From NCBI RefSeq assembly GCF_011378905.1, contig NZ_WTPY01000021.1:1-64000 (forward strand): DNA of 64,000 bases, read 5' to 3'. The notes below the pieces were generated by a model. It made no database searches, was not told the origin of the DNA, and was given only the letters and a program-made list of their open reading frames with translations. Positions 39,978 to 48,801 of this stretch are shown here, in pieces. Made by a program: the position numbers and the translations under genes. The first letter of the stretch is position 1, and the number at the start of each line of letters is the position of its first letter. The stretch is from Paraglaciecola sp. 20A4 (lineage in GTDB: Bacteria; Pseudomonadota; Gammaproteobacteria; Enterobacterales; Alteromonadaceae).

Positions 39978-40145
39978 GGATCGTCCTATTATGAGAATTC
40001 ATCATCAGTTTACCATAAATTTATCACTAGACACCTTATACGTAGAGGGCATAGTACGATTGTTTTCTTGATAATTACCCTTGCTTATTAATAGTTAAGC
40101 CACATATTATTGAACAATTAAGCTTTGTAAAAGAGATGAGAACTT

Positions 40146-41105
40146 GTGATAAATCCTATCGATTCTGCGGATAATATCCCCGCTGATTTTATTTGCCGAT
40201 TAGATGACTTGAACGTCTTAAACGTAACCGGCGAAGAGCGCATTAAGTACTTACAAGGCCAAGTGACTGCTGATATGACAAAGCTCACTGCTCACGAAGG
40301 CCTACTAGGATGCCACTGTGACTTCAAAGGTAAAGCATGGAATATATTTTATGCCCTAGAACATAAAGATTCAGTGTTGTTAATCAGCAATAAAGAAAGT
40401 GCTGCTACATCACTACCTGAGCTTAAAAAATACGGAGTGTTTGCTAAAGTAGATTTTTCACAAGACACTCAGCAGTGGGTATGTTTTGGTGGGCAAGGAC
40501 CCCAGTTAGAAACCCTTATCAGTGAATTGTTTGCCGATGTACCATTTGAACACCTACAAACGTTTAGTAATGAGAACGGTGTGGTCATGGCGTTAAGTTC
40601 CCCTGGGCCAAGGTTTATGCTAGTTCTAACGGCAAAGGGGAAAGAGAAACTCACTGCGCACCCAAACTTACCTTTATCAAGCAATGTGTTATGGGAATTA
40701 CTCGATATTCAAGCTGGGATAGCGCAACTCAATACCACTACCAGCAATGAATTTGTGCCACAGATGATGAACCTTCAAGCGATTGATGGCATTAACTTCA
40801 GTAAAGGTTGCTACATGGGGCAAGAAGTTGTCGCACGGACTAAGTTTTTGGGAAAGAACAAGCGTGCAGCTTTTATACTTAAAGCACCTCACGGTATGGA
40901 TGTTACCCCTGGCGAGATCCTTGAAGCACCTGCTGGCGAAAATTGGCGAAGGGGCGGTACTGTTTTGCGTGCAGCGACCTTAAGTAAAGAAACGTGGTTA
41001 CTAGCGGTAGTGGCAAACGACACAGAAATTGGCTCATCAATGCGCTTGAAAGAACAACCGGAAACTGTTTTTACCGTGCAATCACTGCCATATTCATTAG
41101 AATAA
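40146..41105 (+). CDS. ygfZ: tRNA-modifying protein YgfZ (folate-dependent Fe-S factor)
   Basis: Folate-binding protein of the GcvT-like fold that supports iron-sulfur enzymes such as MiaB. The family hallmark KGCYMGQEVVAR is intact, including the key Cys. The N-terminal half has LQGQVTADM. It is 319 aa (E. coli 326). The start is GTG. Divergent from sdhE-ygfX as in many gammaproteobacteria. Confidence 0.95.
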   Translation: MINPIDSADNIPADFICRLDDLNVLNVTGEERIKYLQGQVTADMTKLTAHEGLLGCHCDFKGKAWNIFYALEHKDSVLLISNKESAATSLPELKKYGVFAKVDFSQDTQQWVCFGGQGPQLETLISELFADVPFEHLQTFSNENGVVMALSSPGPRFMLVLTAKGKEKLTAHPNLPLSSNVLWELLDIQAGIAQLNTTTSNEFVPQMMNLQAIDGINFSKGCYMGQEVVARTKFLGKNKRAAFILKAPHGMDVTPGEILEAPAGENWRRGGTVLRAATLSKETWLLAVVANDTEIGSSMRLKEQPETVFTVQSLPYSLE

Positions 41106-41172
41106 TGCGCCAATACTAAATTTTAATCGGCGAGTATTTCATGTACTCGCCACCAATCATTATGGATACCTT

Positions 41173-41658
41173 ATGAATATAACCACCAATACAGTCGTTA
41201 CCATGCATTTCACCGTAAGTGCCCCTGACGGCACACAAATTGACTCGTCAAAAGAAGCTGAGCCGATGGTATTTTTGCAAGGTAGTCACTACCTAATCCA
41301 AGGATTAGAAGATCACTTGGAAGGCAAACAGGTTGGTGAGAAATTTATTATCGATGTTGAACCAGAGCAAGCATATGGAGAGCGCCTTGATACATTGGTA
41401 CAAGAGGTACCACGCTCAATGTTCGAAGGTATGGAAATTGAGCCTGGCATGACTTTTAGAGCAACTACTGATGAAGGTGAGCAGTCGGTAATGATTCTAG
41501 ACGTTGATGATGAGATCGTTGTGGTTGATGGTAACCACCCTTTATCAGGTTTGACATTAACATTTGATGTAGAAATATTAGAAGTACGTGAAGCGACAGA
41601 AGAAGAAATATCCCACGGTCACCCTCACTCAGGCGAAGGATGTGGTCACACCCATTAA
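41173..41658 (+). CDS. slyD: FKBP-type peptidyl-prolyl isomerase SlyD
   Basis: Cytosolic prolyl isomerase and metallochaperone. The FKBP half has FTVSAPDGTQIDSS and LIQGLEDHLEGKQVGEKF. The insert-in-flap chaperone domain has VPRSMFEGMEIEPGMTF, then DGNHPLSGLTLTFDVEIL. A short metal-binding tail (HGHPHSGEGCGHTH) is present; E. coli SlyD has a longer one. It is 161 aa. A second FKBP of this type, fkpB, is at 56208-56651. Confidence 0.93.
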   Translation: MNITTNTVVTMHFTVSAPDGTQIDSSKEAEPMVFLQGSHYLIQGLEDHLEGKQVGEKFIIDVEPEQAYGERLDTLVQEVPRSMFEGMEIEPGMTFRATTDEGEQSVMILDVDDEIVVVDGNHPLSGLTLTFDVEILEVREATEEEISHGHPHSGEGCGHTH

Positions 41659-41711
41659 CACTTTTGGGCCAAATGACTTAAATAAGAATAACGTATTTAT
41701 TACCCATCCAT

Positions 41712-41743
41712 AAAAAAACGAGGTCAAATGGCCTCGTTTTTTT
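41712..41743. terminator. Bidirectional terminator between slyD and glnB
   Basis: A7 then ACGAGG / CCTCGT with an 8-base loop, then T7. It serves the convergent slyD (plus) and glnB (minus) transcripts. Confidence 0.85.
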
Positions 41744-41760
41744 ATTATTATTTCAGAGCG

Positions 41761-42123
<363 letters not shown>

Positions 42124-42954
42124 TTAATCATATATTGTTGGAATGGGTATACGTTTATGTTGCGTCTTTTTGTAAATTTCCAATAGGCGCTCCGTTACTT
42201 GTTGTGACACCGGCTTTCCTTCGAGAAAATCGTCGATATCATCATAACTCATCCCGAGCGCTTGCTCGTCCGATTTCTGTGGACTCAAACTTTCTAAATC
42301 AGCAGTAGGCGGTTTATTTACCACATTGTCAGGCGCACCAAGATAGCTAGCAACTTGTCGAACTTGACGTTTATTCAGTCCAAAAAGCGGCGCTAAATCG
42401 CAAGCTCCATCTCCGTACTTAGTATAAAAACCAGTAATATTTTCCGCAGAATGATCCGTGCCCAGCACTAAACCGTCTAACATACCCGCGATTTCATATT
42501 GAACAATCATTCGTGTTCTTGCTTTAACATTACCTTTGACAAAATCACACTTATTGTCATTCGTGGGCAGCAATCCAGCAGCCTGTAACGCTTGAGTGGT
42601 TTGATGATCAATTGCATCGGCCCCAGGTTGAATATTTACCGAAAGTGACTGGGTAGGTTGAATAAAATCAATCGACAATTGAGCATCTACTTCATCTGCC
42701 TGTACGTTATAGGGCAAACGCACTGCCACAAATTGATATTCCTTATTCGGCTGCGTGTTCAATTGATTAACTGCAATCTGCGCCAACCTACCAAGCGTGC
42801 ATGAATCTATCCCCCCACTGATCCCAAGCACTAATGTTTTCAATCCTGAAGCAATCAAATGGCTCTTAATAAAGTCCACTCGTCTCGCTATTTCAAACTC
42901 AACATCTATTTGCGGTTTCACACGCATCTCGTCAATAACCGCTTGCTTGTGCAT
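42124..42954 (-). CDS. nadE: NH3-dependent NAD+ synthetase NadE
   Basis: Amidates nicotinate adenine dinucleotide to NAD+. The ATP pyrophosphatase P-loop is in [53 protein letters not shown] is the conserved catalytic core, and a C-terminal KRIPIP follows. It is 276 aa, the short ammonia-dependent form without a glutaminase domain. Cotranscription with glnB would link NAD synthesis to nitrogen status (inference). Confidence 0.96.
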   Translation of the reverse strand: MHKQAVIDEMRVKPQIDVEFEIARRVDFIKSHLIASGLKTLVLGISGGIDSCTLGRLAQIAVNQLNTQPNKEYQFVAVRLPYNVQADEVDAQLSIDFIQPTQSLSVNIQPGADAIDHQTTQALQAAGLLPTNDNKCDFVKGNVKARTRMIVQYEIAGMLDGLVLGTDHSAENITGFYTKYGDGACDLAPLFGLNKRQVRQVASYLGAPDNVVNKPPTADLESLSPQKSDEQALGMSYDDIDDFLEGKPVSQQVTERLLEIYKKTQHKRIPIPTIYD

Positions 42955-43031
42955 TTTTTTCTCGCTCTGCTGATAAACTTGATATTAATGATGACTAATT
43001 AGTAAACCAATTCCGATATAGCCAGAACGAC

Positions 43032-44696
43032 TCAAGGTTGAACATCGATCTCAATGCCACTGCCTTCTAAAACATACAAGGCCTCAAACGGCGATAATGG
43101 ATGATGTCCTACTAAGCCGCTATTTGAACTACTCATTAAAGCATGTACCCTACTTCGACCTGCTATTAACGTCTCTATAAGCCCTCTTTGGTAGCTAGCA
43201 TAATAATCTTGGTCAACATTCTCAACCGTTTGTATCGCCTGTTGAAGGATATTTACAATTTGGTCATCACTTGAATGCCAATTCGCCAATAACGTTACGT
43301 TAATATCATAAAATGGTGTTAGTGCTAACCAACGTTCATCTCCATCGACCATAAGTTCATTTAGATAAGCTTTGTCCTCATGATACAGCCGTTCCACATA
43401 CAGAGCGTAAGCGGCTAATTGAAAACGCCCTAGAGGTAAATTAATATCTCGGCCATCCAGTCCTGCTGTTGCGGTACTGTTTTGAATATGTGCTTTTAAT
43501 CTTTGTCTAATAAAATCAGTGTAGGCATTTCGATTATTTTCAAGGCTTAGATGACGAACATCGAACTCGGTTATGGCTAAAAGCTCCCAGTCGGGCACAA
43601 GATGGTAAAAGCCGTCTATCCGCTTAAAACGACATACCTCCTGATACGCATCACCCCTAAATTGGGCTTCTTGAAAACTATTATCCCCCAATCTATTATA
43701 ATGCCGATGCCTTAAACCATCTTCTAAACGATAGTAATTTTGGGTATCGACCATATCACTTGTATCATGATGATCGTTACAGCACTGTTCACAACGCGTA
43801 TGTTGGTCATCTGCGGCTATTCCTCGCGCTTTTACGATATCTTGCCCCAATTGGGTCACTAACGTTGAGCCTTCTATCCTTGTAATCGATGGCGTCTTTC
43901 CTCGACCATTTTCAGCTAAGCGGCAGTCGCAACTTATCATCTGCTGCATTTCTATATGTTCTGCTTCGTATTCAGGTAATACTGGCTTTAACTTTGTTTG
44001 CGATATTTCGACTACTTTATTGCTGTCCAAAACCTCAATTGAGGGCGCTATCCCTTGCACAGCTTGAGTCAGGCTTAATCTGTGCATTGGGCTTAAGTTA
44101 TCTATAGGAAGCTGACGCATAACCCGCAAAGGTAAAACATTGCCCAAAACTGTATTTCGCACTTGTGCGCTGCGGGTAAAAGGCACCGGCGTTAACTCAC
44201 TATTTAACGTAACGTTAAGCAACTCATCGAATTGGTCTCGCCAACTTACAACAATTTGCAACGCTTTTTTAGGGGCGATAACCGGCAATGTTGCTGGCAA
44301 GTTGACATCATCATCCGGTAACCAACTATCAGCGACGTCATCGTTATCGGTGTCGACAAAATACATATTCTTTACGCGCCAATGTAAATCAAATGGTGTC
44401 ATTTGAGACTCTGATTGCCACAATTTTAATAACACTTCGCCTGCAGCTATTTCGCCTCCTGTATCAGAACTAATATTTTGGTAACTGGTTTGCCCCATAC
44501 TGGGCTGCAGCATACTAAAACTTTGCAAATCATCCAGCTTGCTAGCAGCTAATGAAAGCGCCTGCTGTCGTAGGTTAAGGGTATGATCCAGTTTGATATA
44601 ATGTGATTGAAGGCGCACATATCCTACTATGCCAAACAACATAATAGCGGTTGCAATTAAGACCTCTAGTAAACTGAATCCTGACTGAGCTTTCAT
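43032..44696 (-). CDS. Oversized PilV/GspI-type minor pilin with Cys/His cluster
   Basis: 554-aa prepilin. The class III leader MKAQSG is followed by FSLLEVLIATAIMLFG, with Glu at mature position +5, typical of PilV/GspI. Ordinary PilV proteins are 130-200 aa; this one has about 400 extra residues. A distinctive cluster lies at residues 256-310: C256-D-C258, then C302-E-Q-C305-C306, then His309-His310. An acidic DTDNDDVAD loop is near residue 115. The start at 44696 overlaps the upstream stop as ATGA; five upstream codons are not needed. Last of the set fimT-pilW-pilX-pilV, the order of E. coli ppdA-ppdB-ygdB-ppdC. It may sit at a pilus tip and carry an adhesive or enzymatic domain; the function is not known to me. 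Confidence 0.75.
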   Translation of the reverse strand: MKAQSGFSLLEVLIATAIMLFGIVGYVRLQSHYIKLDHTLNLRQQALSLAASKLDDLQSFSMLQPSMGQTSYQNISSDTGGEIAAGEVLLKLWQSESQMTPFDLHWRVKNMYFVDTDNDDVADSWLPDDDVNLPATLPVIAPKKALQIVVSWRDQFDELLNVTLNSELTPVPFTRSAQVRNTVLGNVLPLRVMRQLPIDNLSPMHRLSLTQAVQGIAPSIEVLDSNKVVEISQTKLKPVLPEYEAEHIEMQQMISCDCRLAENGRGKTPSITRIEGSTLVTQLGQDIVKARGIAADDQHTRCEQCCNDHHDTSDMVDTQNYYRLEDGLRHRHYNRLGDNSFQEAQFRGDAYQEVCRFKRIDGFYHLVPDWELLAITEFDVRHLSLENNRNAYTDFIRQRLKAHIQNSTATAGLDGRDINLPLGRFQLAAYALYVERLYHEDKAYLNELMVDGDERWLALTPFYDINVTLLANWHSSDDQIVNILQQAIQTVENVDQDYYASYQRGLIETLIAGRSRVHALMSSSNSGLVGHHPLSPFEALYVLEGSGIEIDVQP

Positions 44697-45811
44697 CAAA
44701 AATCTCGCCAACTACCACTGACTCGACTCAGTCGTTGCATATCTGCGTCTTGCTGCAGCTTATCTAATACAGACTTGTTATAGCGAATAGCAAATTGACT
44801 CACTGACTCATTTATTGGCGAAAGTAAGATCAACGAGCCAGTTAGCTGTGAATTAACAGCCATCGCAATACGCTTAGGTACAGAAGGAAAAGTCGTGCTT
44901 AGTTGTATTACGACGCCAAAGATGTGACTGTCGCTAGGCATTAATAATGCGGAATCAACTAAAATTAAAATAACAGGCGTACTCTCGCTCCCAATACGTT
45001 GATTGACCTCCAATGCACACTCCCCTTCAATCCAAATGACTCGATTGGCGCCGAGCGTTGCTGCGCCGCAGTCTTGTTCAATAATTGAAGCCTCGCTTTT
45101 TAGAAGGCGCCAATCAAATTCGCGGATATGGAAAAAGTAATCAAGCACATCGACGGGAAACTGTTCATGGTTTTGTAAAACGTCATCACCAGCGTTGGAA
45201 CGATTGGAATACACATCTCTCGCACATCGATTTTCATCAAAAGACTGCAGTGCACATGTGCGACTGTTTAATCCTAACGGGGCAATATCCTCATCAGCCC
45301 AAAGAGAAACAGGTACACCGTTACCTCCTCCATTAGGATTCGCTCCTAATAAAAATGTCACAGCGGACGATAGCGGTACAGAACTAATCAGAGGTGCCTT
45401 TGGAACAATATTCAGCAATGGGAAGCGCAGTACTTGCTCTCTCACGCTTTGGCTGCCTAGTTCATCAGAGGAGAAACCCATCGATTGAATTTCAGCCCAA
45501 CTTACATTAACCCCATTGCGTTGTACTTGCTCAAAATCAGCGTGTACTACCGCTCGGCTATTGCCATTCAACATAACCGTGTGCACTTGCCCTTGCCAAT
45601 TTGGTTCAGCTCGCATGCGGCTTATACCGTGAGCCAACCCACCCTCTGCCGCTGCACCTGCTAATGCCTGATTCTGACTGTTGAGTAAAATTTTGTGTTC
45701 GAGAGATTTAACGCGTCCAGTGTGAACGGTTGCAAGACTGGCAATAATTAATAACAGGGATACGGTTACGAGCATAATTGCCCCTTGTTGCTTGACAATT
45801 CTATTGTGCAT
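44696..45811 (-). CDS. Large PilX/GspK-type minor pilin
   Basis: 371-aa protein. The leader MHNRIVKQQG is followed by AIMLVTVSLLLIIASLATVHTGR. The +5 residue is Val, not Glu, as in PilX and GspK proteins, which cap the pilus. It is about twice the length of normal PilX. The C-terminal half contains VIWIEGECALEVNQRIGSES and ILVDSALLMPSDSHIFGVVIQLS, a pattern like a short parallel beta-helix. Its start overlaps the PilW-like gene by 11 bases and its stop overlaps the PilV-like start. Part of the second minor-pilin set. Confidence 0.75.
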   Translation of the reverse strand: MHNRIVKQQGAIMLVTVSLLLIIASLATVHTGRVKSLEHKILLNSQNQALAGAAAEGGLAHGISRMRAEPNWQGQVHTVMLNGNSRAVVHADFEQVQRNGVNVSWAEIQSMGFSSDELGSQSVREQVLRFPLLNIVPKAPLISSVPLSSAVTFLLGANPNGGGNGVPVSLWADEDIAPLGLNSRTCALQSFDENRCARDVYSNRSNAGDDVLQNHEQFPVDVLDYFFHIREFDWRLLKSEASIIEQDCGAATLGANRVIWIEGECALEVNQRIGSESTPVILILVDSALLMPSDSHIFGVVIQLSTTFPSVPKRIAMAVNSQLTGSLILLSPINESVSQFAIRYNKSVLDKLQQDADMQRLSRVSGSWRDF

Positions 45812-46433
45812 GGTTATTTACCGTAAACTTTAGCGTGCTCTGGCGTGAAACCTCAGGTTGATTCTTTAAGTTGGCGATAATATTTATTTCAATTTGCGTT
45901 AACACGCGCTCGCCAAGTGCTAACGGGTTTATAGTAAAATATAGGCGGGTGACTTCCACCACATTCGGGTCCGTTAAATCATGCCATCCCCCTTCATCAC
46001 ATCCCGCACCAGCCATACGCATCTCTATTGCTTTATCACGTAAACGGTAACCGTAATTTTCGTTGCTATTTTGGGTATCAAGTACACCATTTGCGTTACG
46101 ATCGTAGGCAAATAGAATACAACTTTGCGCTATTTCATCAGAATACCTTCCCACAAGAAGAGAGTTAGCAAAGGGATGTGCTGCAGCTACAGGAGCTGTA
46201 ATCTGCAATGACGCATGGCCGTTATAGCCTGCTCTAGCAATATCACGGGCCATAAGATGGCTAACCACAGTAAATTCTTCATTTAGCCGGGAAGACGTTA
46301 ATAAATTTGCGTCCATACCTAGCCCAAAGCCAATAAACGCTGAAAATGCCGTTAATGCAGATACACCCAACGACATCGCAATCATTAGTTCTAGTAACGA
46401 ACTACCTAGCTGGTTTATGCGCATTTTCAACAT
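45801..46433 (-). CDS. PilW/GspJ-type minor pilin (second set)
   Basis: 210-aa prepilin with leader MLKMRINQLG before SSLLELMIAMSLG (Glu at +5). The region LNEEFTVVSHLMARDIARAGYNGHA is the PilW/PpdB pattern. An acidic loop DRNANGVLDTQN (encoded 46068-46103) resembles an EF-hand loop. The ATG at 46433 overlaps the upstream FimT-like stop codon; a second ATG three codons later is possible. The long ORF upstream lacks a leader. Confidence 0.78.
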   Translation of the reverse strand: MLKMRINQLGSSLLELMIAMSLGVSALTAFSAFIGFGLGMDANLLTSSRLNEEFTVVSHLMARDIARAGYNGHASLQITAPVAAAHPFANSLLVGRYSDEIAQSCILFAYDRNANGVLDTQNSNENYGYRLRDKAIEMRMAGAGCDEGGWHDLTDPNVVEVTRLYFTINPLALGERVLTQIEINIIANLKNQPEVSRQSTLKFTVNNHAQ

Positions 46434-46945
46434 TGCGCATACGCCTGCATTTCGCCAGCTTGAACACATAAACGCACTCTTCCCATGTTGCTGACAATCA
46501 ACTTGAGTTCGTCCACGCCACTAGTAAATACGAGCGATCCAGAATTTCCCATAGCTAGGCCTCGTGCTCCGTCAAATACAGCGCTCTCATTTTCACCGAA
46601 ACGTAATTGAGATAGTCTAACGACCGAGAAATCTGTGTGTTGGATGCGAGCTCCCACACCGAATAATGTACAGCTGTCTTCGATTTGACAGTCACAAGGC
46701 GCAGATGTATTTATTCCTAAGCACCAGGATTGTGAGCTATTAATACTCACGAACATATTTTGTCCTGAGGCAATCGCACTTGCGCGAGCATGTTGTAATA
46801 AAAAATAGCTAGCTTGAGCAGCCTGCTTTAGATGTAACTGTTGCTTTGAACCTAGCATTGAAGGCACACCGGTTGCCATAAGGATCATGCTAATGGATAT
46901 AACCACCATCAGCTCTAACAATGACATTCCCTGATAAAGTTTCAT
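46427..46945 (-). CDS. FimT/GspH-type minor pilin (second set)
   Basis: 172-aa prepilin: short leader MKLYQG, then MSLLELMVVISISMILMATGVPSML (Glu at +5). The GspH-like domain has AAQASYFLLQHARASAIASGQNMFVSI. Several cysteines (CLGINTSAPCDCQIEDSC and the terminal CVQ/AQC) probably form disulfides. First gene of the fimT-pilW-pilX-pilV set, divergent from the plus-strand pilE-like gene across a 226-base gap that should hold both promoters. Confidence 0.82.
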   Translation of the reverse strand: MKLYQGMSLLELMVVISISMILMATGVPSMLGSKQQLHLKQAAQASYFLLQHARASAIASGQNMFVSINSSQSWCLGINTSAPCDCQIEDSCTLFGVGARIQHTDFSVVRLSQLRFGENESAVFDGARGLAMGNSGSLVFTSGVDELKLIVSNMGRVRLCVQAGEMQAYAQC

Positions 46946-47171
46946 GACAATCCATGTGCTTAAAATTTGTTAAAAGATAAAGAGTTACGCGAGAATTTAA
47001 GCGAAGTGCAATGTATTCAACGTATGCTTATATCGATGATTACATAATGCTATGACTGCATTTTGCGTGGCGGAAAATAGTGTTTACGTTTATAAATATA
47101 GTCAAGTTTGAGAAAATTATTACACATAATACAAACTCTCAGTGAAGAGAACGCGTTCAAAAGGAGAGGTC

Positions 47172-47564
47172 ATGCAACCACCCTACATTTTATATCGTCC
47201 TCATGGATTTTCATTATTAGAGCTTATGATAGTGATCGCCATTGCAGGAATGTTGTTATTAGTCGCCTTGCCAAGCTACCAACGTCATATCACTCATAGT
47301 CATCGTTTTGACGCGCAAACCGCTTTGTTAAAATGGCAAATACAGCAAGAACGCTACCGCTTATCACATAGCACCTATGCCAGTAACGCAGTCCTGCCTG
47401 CACCAGTAAGTAATTTTTATGATTACAGCGTGTCAGATATTTCAGCCACGACTTTCACACTGCAAGCTCAAGCGACAGGTCGCCAAGAAGGTGATAGCGG
47501 CTGCACTGAACTGAGTCTCGACCAATCGATGGCTCAACAACCGCAAGGTTGTTGGCCTCGATAA
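47172..47564 (+). CDS. PilE-type minor pilin (plus-strand orphan)
   Basis: 130-aa prepilin: leader MQPPYILYRPHG, then FSLLELMIVIAIAGMLLLVALPSYQRHI. RFDAQTALLKWQIQQERYRLSHSTYA is the PilE/minor pilin pattern. The C-terminal Cys pair (DSGCTEL and GCWPR) matches the disulfide loop of PilE-like pilins. The ATG at 47172 follows AAGGAGAGGTC, a strong binding site. The longer ORF upstream is not supported. A second PilE is at 48319-48801. Confidence 0.8.
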   Translation: MQPPYILYRPHGFSLLELMIVIAIAGMLLLVALPSYQRHITHSHRFDAQTALLKWQIQQERYRLSHSTYASNAVLPAPVSNFYDYSVSDISATTFTLQAQATGRQEGDSGCTELSLDQSMAQQPQGCWPR

Positions 47565-47697
47565 ATAACCTTAGGCGCACTTAACGAAAGAAATATAACG
47601 TTTTAAGGAGGAAGAATGCCCTTAACACTCATCTGATTCATACCTTAGGCGATTAGCACATACGTTATGTGAGCTATTTCAGCGATAAACTAGCAAG

Positions 47698-48270
47698 ATG
47701 AAAAATGCTAATCGGTACAAAATGAAACAAGAATTTACTCAACAGGGCGTGACGCTTATTGAATTAATGGTCAGCCTCAGTATTGCTATTGCCCTAGCCG
47801 CAAGTGTGGCCCCTAGTATCCAAGCAACTATTTCACAAAATGCGATCGCTGCGCAAATGAATCAGATCAGTGCTTTAGCGCAATTTGCTCGTAGTTATGC
47901 GATTGATAATCAAAGTGAAACAACCTTTTGTGCCAGTTCTGATTATTTAGCATGTTCTAATGATTGGAATCAGGCAAAAATAGTATTTGTCGATATTAAT
48001 GGAGATCAGCAACGCAATGCCGACGAGCCACTGCTGGCGTCAATCGGTATAGAAAAAAGTAGCCATGACGTACAGGGTCCGCAGGTTTCAATTCGTTTTT
48101 TAGCCAATGGAGGCGCCAATAACAATGCTGACATTTTGTTCTGCGGTAATGAGGCATCTTCGTACCGAGCTTTGATAATTAGCCTGCAAGGTCGAGTCAA
48201 AATCAGCCAAGACATTGATAACAATAGCTTTCACGAAGATAGAAATGGCGATGCGCTGAGCTGCTCTTAG
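47698..48270 (+). CDS. FimT/GspH-type minor pilin (first set)
   Basis: 190-aa prepilin: leader ending KQEFTQQG before VTLIELMVSLSIAIALAASVAPSI (Glu at +5). The GspH/FimT domain has AQFARSYAIDNQSETTFCAS, and FCGNEASSYRALIISLQGRVKIS near the C-terminus. An acidic loop DINGDQQRNADE (47992-48027) resembles an EF-hand loop. The start could also be the ATG at 47722. It converges on pilE. It may serve the pilVWXY1E operon, as fimT usually leads that set. Confidence 0.8.
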   Translation: MKNANRYKMKQEFTQQGVTLIELMVSLSIAIALAASVAPSIQATISQNAIAAQMNQISALAQFARSYAIDNQSETTFCASSDYLACSNDWNQAKIVFVDINGDQQRNADEPLLASIGIEKSSHDVQGPQVSIRFLANGGANNNADILFCGNEASSYRALIISLQGRVKISQDIDNNSFHEDRNGDALSCS

Positions 48271-48318
48271 GAGTTGTAGTCACATTAAATCAAAGTCGTT
48301 GTAAAGTAGTCGCAATGC

Positions 48319-48801
48319 TCAGCAGCGCCAACAGAACTCACCTGGGGATAGACTGCCATCAGCATTTTGATCCCACGCCTTACGTCCGTCACTGTAGTAA
48401 TAGAGAGCGCCCTGACTTTCGAGCACAGGCTGTGCTTTGATTCGATAAGCTGTCCCTCCTAAAGAGAGTGAATCAATCGTCAGGTTATATGCTTTGCTGC
48501 CGGCTGGCTCACTCGATGGTGAATGGTTAGCGAATACAGCAGGCGAACCAGTATCATTAGCATTGATACCCGCCCCAGCGTAGCTAAAGTTGGCCAATTT
48601 ATGCCGTTCAAACTGCGCTGCAAAGGCCATTAGATCAGATTGCGCAACACTGCGCTTGCTGTCTACTAAATAGCTCTGGTAACTTGGATACGCGATCATG
48701 CTAACGATCCCGACTATAGCGACGGCAATCATCAGCTCCATTAACGAAAAACCGCTACAGGTACGCGGCTCAAACTGATGTTTGAAATGTCTCTTATTCA
48801 T
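48319..48801 (-). CDS. pilE: PilE minor pilin with an EF-hand-like loop
   Basis: 160-aa prepilin: leader ending RTCSG before FSLMELMIAVAIVGIVSMIAYPSYQSYL, then LVDSKRSVAQSDLMAFAAQFERHK. It ends in CWRC. The loop DQNADGSLSPGE (48337-48372) matches the 12-residue EF-hand calcium pattern at positions 1, 3, 5, 6 and 12. The ATG at 48801 overlaps the end of pilY1 and gives a normal leader; the 36 codons upstream are pilY1 in another frame. Last gene of the pilV-W-X-Y1-E operon. Confidence 0.85.
   Translation of the reverse strand: MNKRHFKHQFEPRTCSGFSLMELMIAVAIVGIVSMIAYPSYQSYLVDSKRSVAQSDLMAFAAQFERHKLANFSYAGAGINANDTGSPAVFANHSPSSEPAGSKAYNLTIDSLSLGGTAYRIKAQPVLESQGALYYYSDGRKAWDQNADGSLSPGEFCWRC

Noticed and set aside
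43032-44696. Possibility that the giant PilV-like gene is two genes fused by a sequencing error
   Set aside because: The frame is continuous with uniform codon use, and no second leader, start or binding site is visible inside. It also overlaps its upstream neighbour normally.
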